64,000 nucleotides of DNA from Rothia mucilaginosa (GCF_019334805.1 NZ_CP079822.1:620001-684000); one strand, 5' to 3'. Positions 38,445-48,701 are shown, counted from the stretch's first letter. Notes: generated by a model from the sequence alone, not told the origin. Made by a program: numbers and translations.

Positions 38445-39401
38445 CTAGTGTGCCTGCTGAAAATCTCCGTAGCTACCGTTGGCGGGGCGAAGATGCTCAA
38501 TATCGCCCACCGCGTAGGGCTCTATGGTTCCGTCCTCGCGGCGAATGAGGATGCGCCCCTGCGCATCGAGGTCTTCGGCAATGCCATCTACGGTGCTTCC
38601 GTCGGGCAGGCTCATGCGCACGCTGGCTCCGAGGGTTGCGGTGGAGGCGCGTGCCTGGTCGAGCAGGCTGATGCTCTGTGGGTTGAGGGGGTCGGGGTTG
38701 AGGGGGTCGGGGCGTTCGGGGTCACCACCGGCGCGCACGAAGGCGCGGTAGCGGCGGGCGAAGATGCCGAGCAGTCGGGCGAGCACCTCGGAGGAGTCGA
38801 TGACCTGCCCGGTGCACAGGCTCAGGCTGGTGGCAGTGGGTACGGGCAGCTGTTCGGCGGACATGTTCGTGTTCTGGCCGATGCCCACAATGATGCTGCG
38901 CTGCCCCTCGGTGGAGCCGCTTTCGGGAACGAGCTGGGCGAGAATTCCGCACCCCTTAGCGCCCTGCGCGATGACGTCGTTGGGCCATTTGAGGGCGGCA
39001 TCCACGCCGTAGCTGCGCCAAATATCGACCACGCTGAGCCCGGCGATGAGGGTCATCCAGTGGTAGCTGCCTTCGGGGAGTTCTCGGGCGAGCGGGTCTG
39101 CGGAGGCGTGCGGGCGCACCACGATACTCACGGCGAGGCAGGCTCCGGGAGGGGCAGTCCAGGCTCGGGCGAGGCGGCCGCGTCCGGCGCTTTGGTAGAG
39201 GCTGGCGTAGACGGAGAGCTCACCGAGCTGTTCGCGTTCGGGGTCCGTGCCGTCCATAAGTAGCTCGCGGGCGCGGGTGGTGGTGGAGTCGACTTCATCG
39301 TAGAGGTTTACGCTGGAGTAGCCCGCGTCCAGCGCCACGGTGCGGATGCGCGGCGCATCCAAAACCGAATGATCACTCTCGTTATGCATGTTTTCAGCCA
39401 T
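38445..39401 (-). CDS. birA: Biotin-protein ligase BirA
   Basis: A 318-residue ligase that attaches biotin to the carrier domain of acyl-CoA carboxylase. The biotinyl-AMP loop GRGRLARAW, then CLAVSIVVRP and LKWPNDVIAQGAKGCGIL are clear, with a small C-terminal SH3-like domain. There is no N-terminal DNA-binding domain, so it is not a repressor. The Met at 39401 has GAAAGG upstream. The target carrier is encoded by the alpha-subunit gene at 54271-56091. Confidence 0.92.
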   Translation of the reverse strand: MAENMHNESDHSVLDAPRIRTVALDAGYSSVNLYDEVDSTTTRARELLMDGTDPEREQLGELSVYASLYQSAGRGRLARAWTAPPGACLAVSIVVRPHASADPLARELPEGSYHWMTLIAGLSVVDIWRSYGVDAALKWPNDVIAQGAKGCGILAQLVPESGSTEGQRSIIVGIGQNTNMSAEQLPVPTATSLSLCTGQVIDSSEVLARLLGIFARRYRAFVRAGGDPERPDPLNPDPLNPQSISLLDQARASTATLGASVRMSLPDGSTVDGIAEDLDAQGRILIRREDGTIEPYAVGDIEHLRPANGSYGDFQQAH

Positions 39402-39631
39402 AGCCTGCACCTTTCTGTCCTACCTCAATCAGTCCTGCAATTCGCAGACCCGCTATCAACCTGCCGCCGTAATCTGCCGGTTTCTACCGAGTCGCACTGA
39501 TTTCTCACCATACCAATTTCTTGCCGCCGGTGATGCCCACCGGCACCCGAGACGGTACATTAGACAGTGAGGGTGCATCAAGCACCGACCGGCTGCGGAG
39601 GTTCCTCCGCCCTGCTCGAAAGAAGACCGCT

Positions 39632-39913
39632 ATGGCTTATTACGCAATTACTTACGTTTACGCAGCTCCCGAGGAGCAGGCGAAGTACCGTCCGGCTCAC
39701 CGCGAGTACCTTGGTTCGCAGATTGAGGCGGGCAACCTGATTGTTTCCGGTCCCCTGCTGGATGGCGAGACCCCCGCCGGCGCTCTGCTGATTGCAAAGG
39801 TTGACTCCGCTGAGGCTGCCGAGAAGATTGTGGCTAACGACCCGATGAACATTGGTGGCGCGGTTCTGTCTCACACCGTCACCGAGTGGAACCCGGTCCT
39901 GGGCACCATCTAA
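39632..39913 (+). CDS. YciI-family protein
   Basis: A 93-residue ferredoxin-fold protein of the YciI/YCII group. The pattern is RPAHREYLGSQIEAGNLIVSGPLLDG, which contains the His-Asp pair region, then DPMNIGGAV. Enzymatic role is not established. The start has GAAAG upstream and a terminator follows. Confidence 0.85.
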   Translation: MAYYAITYVYAAPEEQAKYRPAHREYLGSQIEAGNLIVSGPLLDGETPAGALLIAKVDSAEAAEKIVANDPMNIGGAVLSHTVTEWNPVLGTI

Positions 39914-39945
39914 GCGTCATTTCACGTTGAAAGCTTGAACGTAGA

Positions 39946-39988
39946 CCCCCTTCCGCAGGCAAGGATTGCCGAGGCGGAAGGGGGTTTT
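39946..39988 (+). terminator. Terminator after the YciI gene
   Basis: CCCCCTTCCGC (39946-39956) pairs with GCGGAAGGGGG (39974-39984) and is followed by TTTTC. Confidence 0.85.
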
Positions 39989-40229
39989 CTGTGCTCTTTT
40001 GAGCGGTTCTTTCGCGCTTTTCGTTCACTGTATGCACCTTCTTGGGTGCTGGGTGCATAAAAGTGTATCTAGTGTTGATATTCTGGCTTCTCACCTGGCA
40101 TATGTGCCCTAGTTCGCACTATAGTTGAGGGATATGCACATTGTTCAAGAGTGCTCTTCGGGGCCTTCTGAACAACCATCACCGCAACCACTGGCTCCCG
40201 ACAATCGGGTGGAGCAGGAACGAGGAATA

Positions 40230-41831
40230 ATGTCCGAGAACCTCCAGCAGGATTTTGACTTGAGCACCACCGCCGGTAAGCTCGCTGATTTTTATGCACG
40301 TCGAGAGCGCAGCTTCGCGCCCAGCGGTGAGGCAGCTATTGAGAAGCAGCACGCACGCGGCAAGAACACCGCCCGCGAGCGCATCGACATGCTTCTGGAC
40401 GAGGGTTCTTTCGTAGAGTTTGACGCCCTCGCCCGCCACCGCACCACCGCATTCGGCATGGAGGCGAAGAAGCCTCTGGGTGACGGTTTGGTCTCCGGTT
40501 ACGGCACCGTGGACGGTCGCCTGGTTGCCGTGTATTCGCAGGACTTCACCGTTTACGGTGGTTCTCTCTCGCAGGTGAACGGCGAGAAGATTGTGAAGGT
40601 GCAGAAGTTCGCTCTGAAGAACGGCTGCCCGGTTATCGGCATTAACGATGGTGGTGGCGCCCGTATTCAGGAGGGCGTGGCTTCCCTGGCGATGTTTGCC
40701 GATATTTTCCGCATGAACGTGCGCGCCTCCGGTGTGGTTCCGCAGATTTCTGTCATTATGGGCCCCTGCGCTGGCGGTGCCGCTTACTCCCCCGCTCTGA
40801 CTGACTACATCATCATGGTGGATAAGACCTCGCACATGTTCATTACCGGCCCGGACGTCATTAAGACCGTGACCGGTGAGGATGTGGACATGGAGACCCT
40901 CGGTGGTGCGCGTCAGCACAACTCGGTGACCGGTACCAGCACCTACCTGGCTGAGGACGAGGAAGACGCTTTCGACTTTGTGCGTGAGCTCCTCGAGTTC
41001 CTGCCCTCGAATAACCTTGCAGAGTCCCTGCCCCTGGAGCATGACCAGGAGCCCGTGGTAACCGTAGACGATTTGGATTTGGATACTCTCATCCCGGATT
41101 CGGCAAACCAGCCTTATGACATGCGCGCGGTCATTGAGTCCGTGGTCGATGACGGCCACTTCCTGGAGATGCAGGCGCTGTACGCCCCGAACGTGATGAT
41201 TGGTTACGCCCGCGTTGAGGGCCGCACGGTCGGTATTGTGGCGAACCAGCCGATGCAGTTCGCCGGCTGCCTGGACATTTCTGCATCCGAGAAGGCTGCC
41301 CGTTTTGTGCGCCATTGCGATGCGTTCAACATTCCGATTCTGACTTTTGTGGATGTTCCCGGCTTCTTGCCCGGTACCGATCAGGAGTTCAACGGCATTA
41401 TTCGCCGCGGCGCTAAGCTACTCTACGCTTATGCGGAGGCGACCGTTCCGCTGGTTACCGTCATTACCCGTAAGGCGTACGGCGGTGCGTACATTGTGAT
41501 GGGTTCGAAGAAGCTGGGTGCCGATATTAACCTGGCATGGCCCACCGCTCAGATTGGTGTGATGGGTGCTCAGGGTGCGGTGAATATTCTGTACCGTCGT
41601 GAGTTGGCTGCTCTGGCGGCTGAGGGTGGCGATGTTGAGGCTCGCCGCGCTGAGCTGATCGCCAAGTATGAGGAAGAGCTGCTGAACCCGTACCAGGCTG
41701 CCGAGTTGGGGTACATTGACGAGGTTATTGCCCCGAGCGAGACTCGCGTGCGTATTATTTCCTCGTTGCGTGCCCTGCACGATAAGCGTGCGTCTACCCC
41801 GGCAAAGAAGCACGGCAACATCCCGCTGTAG
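40230..41831 (+). CDS. accD: Acyl-CoA carboxylase beta subunit (AccD5/PccB type)
   Basis: A 533-residue carboxyltransferase that moves the carboxyl group from biotin to acetyl- or propionyl-CoA. N- and C-terminal crotonase-like halves are complete: [53 protein letters not shown] in the first and [34 protein letters not shown] and [10 protein letters not shown] in the second. The start at 40230 has GAGGAA just upstream. accE follows at 72 bases. Acyl preference cannot be read with confidence. Confidence 0.93.
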   Translation: MSENLQQDFDLSTTAGKLADFYARRERSFAPSGEAAIEKQHARGKNTARERIDMLLDEGSFVEFDALARHRTTAFGMEAKKPLGDGLVSGYGTVDGRLVAVYSQDFTVYGGSLSQVNGEKIVKVQKFALKNGCPVIGINDGGGARIQEGVASLAMFADIFRMNVRASGVVPQISVIMGPCAGGAAYSPALTDYIIMVDKTSHMFITGPDVIKTVTGEDVDMETLGGARQHNSVTGTSTYLAEDEEDAFDFVRELLEFLPSNNLAESLPLEHDQEPVVTVDDLDLDTLIPDSANQPYDMRAVIESVVDDGHFLEMQALYAPNVMIGYARVEGRTVGIVANQPMQFAGCLDISASEKAARFVRHCDAFNIPILTFVDVPGFLPGTDQEFNGIIRRGAKLLYAYAEATVPLVTVITRKAYGGAYIVMGSKKLGADINLAWPTAQIGVMGAQGAVNILYRRELAALAAEGGDVEARRAELIAKYEEELLNPYQAAELGYIDEVIAPSETRVRIISSLRALHDKRASTPAKKHGNIPL

Positions 41832-41903
41832 GCTTCCCTTGTGCCCGCACCATTTGTGGCGCGGGCATTCCCAGGATTTTAGGTTTTCTAAGGAGGCGTG
41901 CCT

Positions 41904-42296
41904 TTGGCCGGCTACAACCCGCTGAGTTATTTCTCATTCGGTAAAAAGAAGGATAGTTCGGAGGCTACTGAGAGCGCCGAGCAGCTTGAGCGTAGCTCCG
42001 CACATTCTTCTGCGCACGCGGATACCGCATCCAGCGCCCCGCCGAAGGATTCTGCTCAGCCTTCGGTAGATACTGACGCTGAGCAGGAGCCTCTACTGAA
42101 GGTGGTTAAGGGCTCCCCCACTCCGGAGGAGATTGCCGCCCTCACCGCTGTGGTTGCGATGATGCAGGCGAGCGCCGCAAAGCAGGAGCAGAACTTGCTG
42201 GTGGGTGCCGCTTCACGCATCCTGAACCGCGGTCAGCGCCTGGGTGTTTCGTTGCGTCCCGGTCCCGGTTCGTGGAGGCGCGCTCGCCCCATGTAA
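41904..42296 (+). CDS. accE: Acyl-CoA carboxylase epsilon subunit
   Basis: A 130-residue protein. The first 60 residues are Ser/Ala/Glu-rich and variable; the C-terminal part LKVVKGSPTPEEIAALTAVVAMM is the conserved motif of actinobacterial epsilon subunits, which hold alpha and beta chains together. I favour a TTG start at 41904, seven bases after a perfect AAGGAGG; a GTG at 41898 lies too close to it. The short hairpin TGCCCGC/GCGGGCA at 41842-41867 lies between accD and accE. Confidence 0.85.
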   Translation: MAGYNPLSYFSFGKKKDSSEATESAEQLERSSAHSSAHADTASSAPPKDSAQPSVDTDAEQEPLLKVVKGSPTPEEIAALTAVVAMMQASAAKQEQNLLVGAASRILNRGQRLGVSLRPGPGSWRRARPM

Positions 42297-42320
42297 TGCG
42301 GGCTGCTAACTATGCTTCTT

Positions 42321-42361
42321 ATATTCCCGTCACGCCAGCCGGTGTGACGGGAATATATTGT
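42321..42361 (+). terminator. Terminator after accD-accE
   Basis: Perfect 13-bp arms ATATTCCCGTCAC (42321-42333) and 42344-42356, followed by TATTGTTTT. Confidence 0.88.
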
Positions 42362-42516
42362 TTTGCCCCAAATTTAAGATTTATATTGCGCTATTGAACA
42401 TCTAATGCGCTGGTTCTTGCGATTTTGTCATATTAGAAACGATAAAGCGATGATGATACGCCCTGATGCTACGATGTATATACCATCACAATAGTGTTAG
42501 TAAATTGGCAGGGACC

Positions 42517-43683
42517 ATGGCAAAGATGCTGAATAAAAACCATAGGCCCCCACCGGATGTCTATATCACGCTTCTGTTGCCGACGCTACGGCGCTTGTCG
42601 AAGACTGTGCCCCGCACCGCCGCCTATGTTAGCGAGCAGTTGCGGCAACAGACTAAGGCATTGGGGTCGAAGAAGAACCTACCGGCTCTTGAATCCACCG
42701 ATTTTGCGGTGGCTGTGCGTACCACCTTGAAAATCTTGGTGGCACTTCGTTATGCCCAGTTGATGCCTCGTTTGACCCCGTGGGAGAAGAGGAAGTACCT
42801 GCTCACTCCCCTGGGCGCCGAGCTGACCTGCACCCCGCATCTGCACGGTTCGGTGCCGCCGCGTGTGGTGAAGCAGGTGCAGGCGTTGTGCTCTCAGAGT
42901 TTGACGGCAAAAAGCGTGAAGAAGCTGAAGAAGCAGGCGAACGCGCTACTGGAGAATGCGCAGGAGGAGCATCGCCTCATTTTTGGCGCTTCCAATAGCG
43001 ATAGCACCACCGAGTTGGAGGCTTTCTCGCCCTCCACTGACGCTGCGGACAAAGCGCCCGCCTACCCGGCAACCGGTGCGGAGCACCTTGCACATGCTTT
43101 GAATTCTGCGGAGGCTGCGGGGTCCTGGCCCGCCGGTCAGTCGCCTCTGGATATTATTTTGCGTGCCAGCGATTCGCCGGTGATTCACGCTCAGGCTGAG
43201 TTCGCGGAGCATTTTACGCAGGATTTGATTCAGCATATTCACGCGGTGACGCCAGAATATTTTGAGCAGATTGTTGCCGATATTTTTACGGCTCTTGGTT
43301 TTAACACCGAGGTAACCGGCGGTGCTGATGATAAGGGTGTTGACGTTATTGCCCGCTATTCTGATGGCCTGGATTTCGCGCCGATTTATATTCAGGTGAA
43401 GCATTATTGCGGAACTATGAAGGTCACCCCCAACGAGATTCAGAAGCTTGCCGGTGCAGTGCTTCTGCACGGCGGCCTGCAGGGTGTTTTGGTGACCTGC
43501 GGTGCTTTTGCGCATCCGGTTCCCGAGTATTTGCAGGGTTTGCCCGGCGCTCGCAATATTGCGCTGGTTGATCGACACCAGTTGGTGGAGCTGATGATTC
43601 GTCACCGTGTGGGTGTTCTTGATGGTGAGGGCGAGTGCGGTTACCGCATTGACGAGGAGTATTTTGCCCGCGGCTTGGAGTAG
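42517..43683 (+). CDS. Mrr-like restriction endonuclease
   Basis: A 388-residue protein. The N-terminal part (about 12-120) is a winged-helix domain of the Mrr_N type with YLLTPLGAELT at its wing end. A variable linker follows. The C-terminal Mrr catalytic domain (about 240-370) has YFEQIVADIFTALGF with E250, GGADDKGVDVIAR with D276, and IYIQVKHY with the Q293-x-K295 form of the PD-(D/E)xK site. Such enzymes cut methylated or foreign DNA as type IV restriction. Start at 42517 has GCAGGGA upstream. The leader is AT-rich compared with neighbours. A larger related gene follows on the same strand. Confidence 0.88.
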   Translation: MAKMLNKNHRPPPDVYITLLLPTLRRLSKTVPRTAAYVSEQLRQQTKALGSKKNLPALESTDFAVAVRTTLKILVALRYAQLMPRLTPWEKRKYLLTPLGAELTCTPHLHGSVPPRVVKQVQALCSQSLTAKSVKKLKKQANALLENAQEEHRLIFGASNSDSTTELEAFSPSTDAADKAPAYPATGAEHLAHALNSAEAAGSWPAGQSPLDIILRASDSPVIHAQAEFAEHFTQDLIQHIHAVTPEYFEQIVADIFTALGFNTEVTGGADDKGVDVIARYSDGLDFAPIYIQVKHYCGTMKVTPNEIQKLAGAVLLHGGLQGVLVTCGAFAHPVPEYLQGLPGARNIALVDRHQLVELMIRHRVGVLDGEGECGYRIDEEYFARGLE

Positions 43684-44160
43684 CCGGGGTGTTTCTGGGG
43701 CGAGTTATTTCTCTCCGAATATCTCTGGCCTTCATGCATTTCCCACGTCATTTCACTTAATGTATTTTCACTTTTCCTTGAGGATATTTTTCACATATCG
43801 GCTGGTTTTAGAAATCTAGGTTATTTCTCGAACCAGCCGATACAATAATGAAGGTAATGCGTTATATATTCTTCGCATTATTTCACGAAGTGAATATACC
43901 CGTGACGGTCTAGACACTTCACCCCAATTTATAGCGTTCTTTTCTGAAGTGTTCGTCGTTGAAGACGGTGCGTAAGCGGGACGGGTTGAGAAAAAACTAC
44001 CTACCCTGCTTCTCTTCGCTTCTCTTCACTGCGGGATTTCAAAGTGCCGGCCCAAAAATAAAGATGGTGCCGCTCACTTTCGTGATTATTTTCCCGTTCG
44101 CATGACTGCACTTTATGAAGAACGCCTGCACGATAAATAACACTAGATAAGGAGCCCGGC
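43684..44160. other. AT-rich spacer between the two Mrr-like genes
   Basis: No gene is seen. The stretch is clearly richer in A and T than the surrounding genes. It holds the hairpin at 43796-43842 and a second inverted repeat near 43863-43899 (TATATTC with GAATATA). A promoter for the following gene is likely here. Confidence 0.55.
43796..43842. repeat. Inverted repeat in the AT-rich spacer
   Basis: TATCGGCTGGTT (43796-43807) pairs perfectly with AACCAGCCGATA (43831-43842), and the stem can extend inside with AGAAAT/ATTTCT. It may be a terminator for the first Mrr-like gene. Confidence 0.7.
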
Positions 44161-46632
44161 GTGGCTTTTGTGAATAAAACAATGCTCCATATCGATCATT
44201 CCGAATTGCACTCTTTGCAGCAGGAAACCTCGTGGGAGGCTCTACCCGAGGAAGCACGCACTCTCAGCATTGCGGCGGCTTTCTCTCTGCTCCGCCATTT
44301 TGAGCGCGCGCAGGATCGTGGCGAGAAGGTTTTCTTCCCCGATATGTACACCCCGGTTGGCGTGGACCTGGGTTTCAACATGACTCAGCGTTTCATTGCG
44401 GTCGGTGACAATGTCCTCTTCCGTGAGGCACTCAATAAGCTGATTGCGGCGCTGGTCAATGCTGATTATCTTGAGGTGTCCCTCAGCCAGTTGCATCCGG
44501 GCAACCTGCACTACACCCTCAGCGAGGCTGGCCGTGAGCTTTTGGGTACCCCGAAGGAACAGCAGGCGCAGGCTCTTCTGCCGGTTCTGCCTCTGCAGAG
44601 CGGCGTGTACCTGCACTATCTGAAGCAGTTCTACCCGGTTCTGCTCTCGCACATTACGGTGCGTGAGCTTCTGCCCATTGTCCTGAGCGTTACCCCGTCC
44701 TACCCTGCGGCGGCGCCCGTGAAGATTCGCGAGCTGGTGCTGCGTGAGTGCGGTTTCGTGCAGGGTTGGTACGGTCTGTCGTATCTGGAGCAGCGCATCG
44801 TGGAGCCGGTGATTGCTCAGGCGTTGAGCCTGCTGACCCGTGAGGGCTACCTGCGCACCAAGACCATTCACGAGCACACGGATTCGCCGCTGACGCTGTA
44901 CTCGCTGTCCCCGTCTGCGAAGGAGCTGGTGGCACGCCACGAGGAGACTGGCGTGCCCGCAAGCGAGCTGAGCTCCGTGCTGGCGCTGGTTAAGGATGAG
45001 GGCACCTCGATTACCGCTGAGGATATTGCCGCAACCGATGCTCTGCTGACCCATATGGGCGTTCTTCTGCTCGATACTCTCAACGACCACGGCGCCGATG
45101 TGGAGCTGAGCCTTCCGAGCCTGGAGCAGGTCTTTGACCGCGACGAGCGCATCCAGCAGGCGACCTCGAACCCCTATTTTGTGCAGATTGACGCGCAGGA
45201 TTACCTCTACGATGTGCTGATCGCCCACCACTACCTGTCCGAGCGTGAGACCGTCTACTCGCTGGGTCCTGCGTTTGCACCGGCTTTGGCGCAGATGGTT
45301 GAGCCGAGCGTTCAGAAGCTGGTGGCTTCGGCTCTGCTGGATCCCGCGGCGGTGGACGCTCTGCCGTACCCGCATCAGCTGTTGCACCCGATTCTGAAGC
45401 TCGTGGAGGAGAACCCGCGTATCTCCTACTACGACATCTACGATGAGTTGAAGCTCGCCCTGGATATCCCGTACCTGCAGGGTGAGATTGCTCCGCACCG
45501 TTATAAGCTGACCCCGCGTCTGCGTAACCGCTATTCGGTGGCGATGCACGTGCTGAAGGGCGAGCGCTACCTGAATGCTCTGCGTGAGGGTACCGGTCGT
45601 ACTTCCCGCAAGAACCCGGAGCGTTACGAGCTGAGCGAGGCGGGTAAGGAGCTGCTCAAGCGTTTCCCGGAGGGTGCTCCGGAGGCGGTGACCGCCCGCA
45701 TGGCGCCGCTGCCGCCGCAGTCGCTCAAGCACAAGCTGCCTCAGGATATTGCGGCTGAGCTGCAGGCTCGTGAGGAGGCTCTTCAGGCTGCTAAGGAGGC
45801 GCGCGCGGCGGAGCGTCAGGCTCGCCTGGCGGCTCGTGAGGGTGCGCGTGAGCCGTTGGCTCCGGTGCCGGGTGCTTCTCCGGCGTTGTTGGCGCGTCCG
45901 GCTGGTTCGCCGGTGGCAACTACTACCCAGGCGGTTACTACCCAGGCGCCCGCTGAGGTTCCGGCGGCGGTTGCTCCGGCTACCACCCAGTCTACTGTGT
46001 CCGTTCCTACTGTTTCTGCACCCGCTGTTTCTACACCCGCCGCGGCTCCTGCCCAGCCGGTTGTTTCCGCTCCGGCTGTTTCGGCTGCTGAGTCCTCGAC
46101 CGCGCTGCAGGTGGCTGCCGCGCAGGTGCGTGAGGCTCTGAAGCGTTACCGTCAGGTCTTCCGCCGCGAGGCGCTGGCTCCGGCGCTGGCTCAGGTGTCT
46201 GAGGAGCGTTTCCGCAGCATTGGTTTCGATCTGTTCCTGATGCGCGGCTACACGGTGGAGGCTCTGGAGGCTCAGGGCGTAGATGGTGTGGCAACTCCCG
46301 CCACCGGTGAAAAAGAACGCGCATTCTACGTGCGTACTCTGCGCCCGGTAGCGAACGGTGTGCTGTCCGCGAGCGTTCAGCCGCAGGATATTACCGCGTT
46401 CTTCCTGGCGATTCACGCCCGCGGCGGTCAGCTCGGCACCTTCATCACGAACGCGGCGTTCAGCGATGAGGCGTACGACGAGTTCATCCGCTGCTCGACC
46501 AAGTACCCGAACATTCTGGTGGATTTGGTGTCCGGCGATGAGCTGCAGGACCGCCTCATTGCGCACCGCCTCGGCGTGGTCGAGAGCGCAAACGGTCTGC
46601 TGGAGCTGAACGGTGAATACTTCGCCGGCTAA
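44161..46632 (+). CDS. Multi-winged-helix protein with decayed Mrr-like domain
   Basis: An 823-residue protein. It contains about four similar segments (roughly 25-140, 140-255, 275-380, 400-510), each helical and most closing with a wing such as YTLSEAGRELL, YSLSPSAKELV or YELSEAGKELL, as in Mrr_N winged-helix domains. An Ala/Pro/Thr/Val-rich linker (about 560-675) leads to a C-terminal domain (about 680-823) that aligns with the Mrr catalytic domain of the gene before it, through EERFRSIGFDLFLMRGY, GVDGVATP and the end GLLELNGEYFAG. D708 is kept, but the Q-x-K pair is replaced by V724 and T726, so it should not cut. GTG start with AAGGAG six bases upstream. Function is unknown; a regulator or target-recognition partner of the first protein is possible. 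Confidence 0.75.
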   Translation: MAFVNKTMLHIDHSELHSLQQETSWEALPEEARTLSIAAAFSLLRHFERAQDRGEKVFFPDMYTPVGVDLGFNMTQRFIAVGDNVLFREALNKLIAALVNADYLEVSLSQLHPGNLHYTLSEAGRELLGTPKEQQAQALLPVLPLQSGVYLHYLKQFYPVLLSHITVRELLPIVLSVTPSYPAAAPVKIRELVLRECGFVQGWYGLSYLEQRIVEPVIAQALSLLTREGYLRTKTIHEHTDSPLTLYSLSPSAKELVARHEETGVPASELSSVLALVKDEGTSITAEDIAATDALLTHMGVLLLDTLNDHGADVELSLPSLEQVFDRDERIQQATSNPYFVQIDAQDYLYDVLIAHHYLSERETVYSLGPAFAPALAQMVEPSVQKLVASALLDPAAVDALPYPHQLLHPILKLVEENPRISYYDIYDELKLALDIPYLQGEIAPHRYKLTPRLRNRYSVAMHVLKGERYLNALREGTGRTSRKNPERYELSEAGKELLKRFPEGAPEAVTARMAPLPPQSLKHKLPQDIAAELQAREEALQAAKEARAAERQARLAAREGAREPLAPVPGASPALLARPAGSPVATTTQAVTTQAPAEVPAAVAPATTQSTVSVPTVSAPAVSTPAAAPAQPVVSAPAVSAAESSTALQVAAAQVREALKRYRQVFRREALAPALAQVSEERFRSIGFDLFLMRGYTVEALEAQGVDGVATPATGEKERAFYVRTLRPVANGVLSASVQPQDITAFFLAIHARGGQLGTFITNAAFSDEAYDEFIRCSTKYPNILVDLVSGDELQDRLIAHRLGVVESANGLLELNGEYFAG

Positions 46633-46668
46633 GTCACCAGCTAGCAGCTTTTAGCCCATCTTGGGTAT

Positions 46669-46719
46669 GCCCCGGTTTTCTCTCTCCTGCACGTTCAGGT
46701 GGGAGAAAGCCGGGGCATT
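46669..46719 (+). terminator. Terminator after the winged-helix gene
   Basis: GCCCCGG (46669-46675) pairs with CCGGGGC (46710-46716); TTCTC and GAGAA extend the stem. ATTTTCG follows. Confidence 0.8.
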
Positions 46720-46864
46720 TTCGCGCCTGCGCCCCGGTGAGTTGTCCACAGGTGAGCCCTTTTCGTCGTGTTCGGTGCCGCTCAGCCCGTAATATTGCCG
46801 GTTTAAGCGAGCTAAATCACCGAAAATCGTGGTTGGAGGCACACCCCTGCGTTAGGATATGAAC

Positions 46865-48625
46865 ATGAGCACTTACCAGGAACTTCCCAGCATCTACCGA
46901 TTGAAGCGCTCGCTGACCGACGTCGATCAGATTGCTAACGAATACTTTGAAAAGGTCCTCGACCTGAACCCCGTCCATGCAACCGAGCTTGGTCGTAAGG
47001 GCGTAGAGACCCTGTACCCCGATTACTCGCCCGCCGGCGAGAAGGCTTTTGCGCGCCTTGCGAAGAAGACTTTGAAGAAGGTCGATAACGTCCTGCCTAT
47101 TGATGACGTTGACCTGGTCACCCTGGATGCTCTGCAGGAGCGTCTGAGCCTGTACCGCAAGCAGTACAAGGCTGGTTTTGGCGGCTGGCAGCTGAACAAT
47201 ATTGCGTCCGTCCCGCAGGAAGTGCGCTCGGTCTTCGACCTGATGAAGCGCAACACCCAGCAGGATTGGGAGCATATTGTTGGGCGTATGCACCGCGTCA
47301 CCGAGGCACTGGAGGGATACATCCAGACTCTTGAGGCGGCTCGTGAAGAGGGTAAGGTTGCCCCGCGCCGCCAGGTGGATATTGTCATTGAGCAGACCGC
47401 CGCGTACTACGCTCCCGGTGGTTTCTTTGATGATTTGGCGGCTGAGGTCGCCGAGGCTGTCCCCGCTCTGAAGGATGAGGCTGCCGCCGGTGCCGAGGCT
47501 GCGAAGGAAGGCTACCGCCGCCTCAACAGCTACCTGGTGGAGAAGCTGCAGCCGGTCGCTCCCTCCCGCGACGCTGTGGGCCGTAAGGCGTACAGCCTGC
47601 ACTCCCGTTCGTTCCTGGGCACCACCATTGACCTGGACGAGACCTACGCCTGGGGCGTGAAGGAACTGGAGAGCATTATCGCTCGTCAGCGTGAGGTTGC
47701 CGAGGAGATTGAGCCGGGCGCAAGCATTGAGCGCGCGAAGCAGCTGCTCGATGAGGATCCGGCGCGTCAGCTGCACGGCACCGATGAGCTGAAGGCATGG
47801 ATGCAGAAGCTCGCCGACGCCGCCGTGGAGAACCTGGCGGGTAGCCACTTTGAGATTGGCGGCCCCATGCGCCGTATCGAGTGTTGCATCGCGCCGACGA
47901 ATGAGGGCGGTATTTACTACACCGGCCCCTCCCCCGATTTCTCGCGTCCGGGCCGCATGTGGTGGTCGGTTCCCGAGGGTGAGGACACGTTCACTACCTG
48001 GCGTGAAACCTCCACCGTGTACCACGAGGGCGTTCCGGGCCACCACCTGCAGATTGCTATTGCTACGGCGCTGAAAGGCACCATGAACTCGTGGCGTACG
48101 AACATGCTGTGGGTTTCCGGTCACGGTGAAGGCTGGGCGCTGTACGCCGAGCGCCTCATGGAGGAACTGGGCTACCTGAAGGATCCGGGTGACCGCATGG
48201 GCATGCTGAACGCTCAGCGTATGCGCGCCGCCCGCGTGGTCTTCGATATTGGTGTTCACTGCGAGATGCCGATTCCGGATGAGTGGGCTGAGCAGTTGGG
48301 TGTTGAGCCGGGCACCATCTGGACTTCTGAGCTGGGTTATGAGTTCTTGAAGCTGAACCTGGACGAGTCCGAGGGTCACCTGCGTTTCGAGTTCCTGCGT
48401 TACCTGGGTTGGCCGGGTCAGGCGCCGAGCTACAAGATTGGCGAGCGCCTCTGGCTGGAGCTGCGCGATCAAGCTGTGCGCCGCGGCGATGACATGCGTG
48501 CATTCCACACGCGTGCGCTTCTGCTCGGTTCGGTGGGTCTGGATACTCTGCGCCGCGCTCTGACCGATGAGATGATGCTCCCTCTGGATACTGAGGATGA
48601 CGACGATGAGGACGATGACGAGTAG
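46865..48625 (+). CDS. DUF885-family putative metallopeptidase
   Basis: A 586-residue soluble protein of the DUF885 family. The conserved motif HEGVPGHHLQ (H387-E388 and H393-H394) and the later GEGWALYAERLMEELGYL fit zinc-dependent peptidases of this group. The last dozen residues are a run of Asp and Glu. I chose the ATG at 46865, preceded by AGGA at seven bases; an in-frame ATG two codons up is possible. Alternatively TAGGAT is a -10 box and the message is leaderless. Substrate is unknown. Confidence 0.85.
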   Translation: MSTYQELPSIYRLKRSLTDVDQIANEYFEKVLDLNPVHATELGRKGVETLYPDYSPAGEKAFARLAKKTLKKVDNVLPIDDVDLVTLDALQERLSLYRKQYKAGFGGWQLNNIASVPQEVRSVFDLMKRNTQQDWEHIVGRMHRVTEALEGYIQTLEAAREEGKVAPRRQVDIVIEQTAAYYAPGGFFDDLAAEVAEAVPALKDEAAAGAEAAKEGYRRLNSYLVEKLQPVAPSRDAVGRKAYSLHSRSFLGTTIDLDETYAWGVKELESIIARQREVAEEIEPGASIERAKQLLDEDPARQLHGTDELKAWMQKLADAAVENLAGSHFEIGGPMRRIECCIAPTNEGGIYYTGPSPDFSRPGRMWWSVPEGEDTFTTWRETSTVYHEGVPGHHLQIAIATALKGTMNSWRTNMLWVSGHGEGWALYAERLMEELGYLKDPGDRMGMLNAQRMRAARVVFDIGVHCEMPIPDEWAEQLGVEPGTIWTSELGYEFLKLNLDESEGHLRFEFLRYLGWPGQAPSYKIGERLWLELRDQAVRRGDDMRAFHTRALLLGSVGLDTLRRALTDEMMLPLDTEDDDDEDDDE

Positions 48626-48701
48626 CCTCTAGTCTGCTCGCTCCTCGTCGAGTGGATTTCTGGAGTCTCTGAACTAGAGCCTTGAGATTAGGAACTCTAT
48701 A

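Noticed and set aside
44242..46566. A 774-codon open frame on the minus strand opposite the winged-helix gene
   Set aside because: The plus strand has a strong ribosome binding site, domain homology with its neighbour and a terminator; the antisense product is Arg/Gln/Leu-rich shadow sequence.
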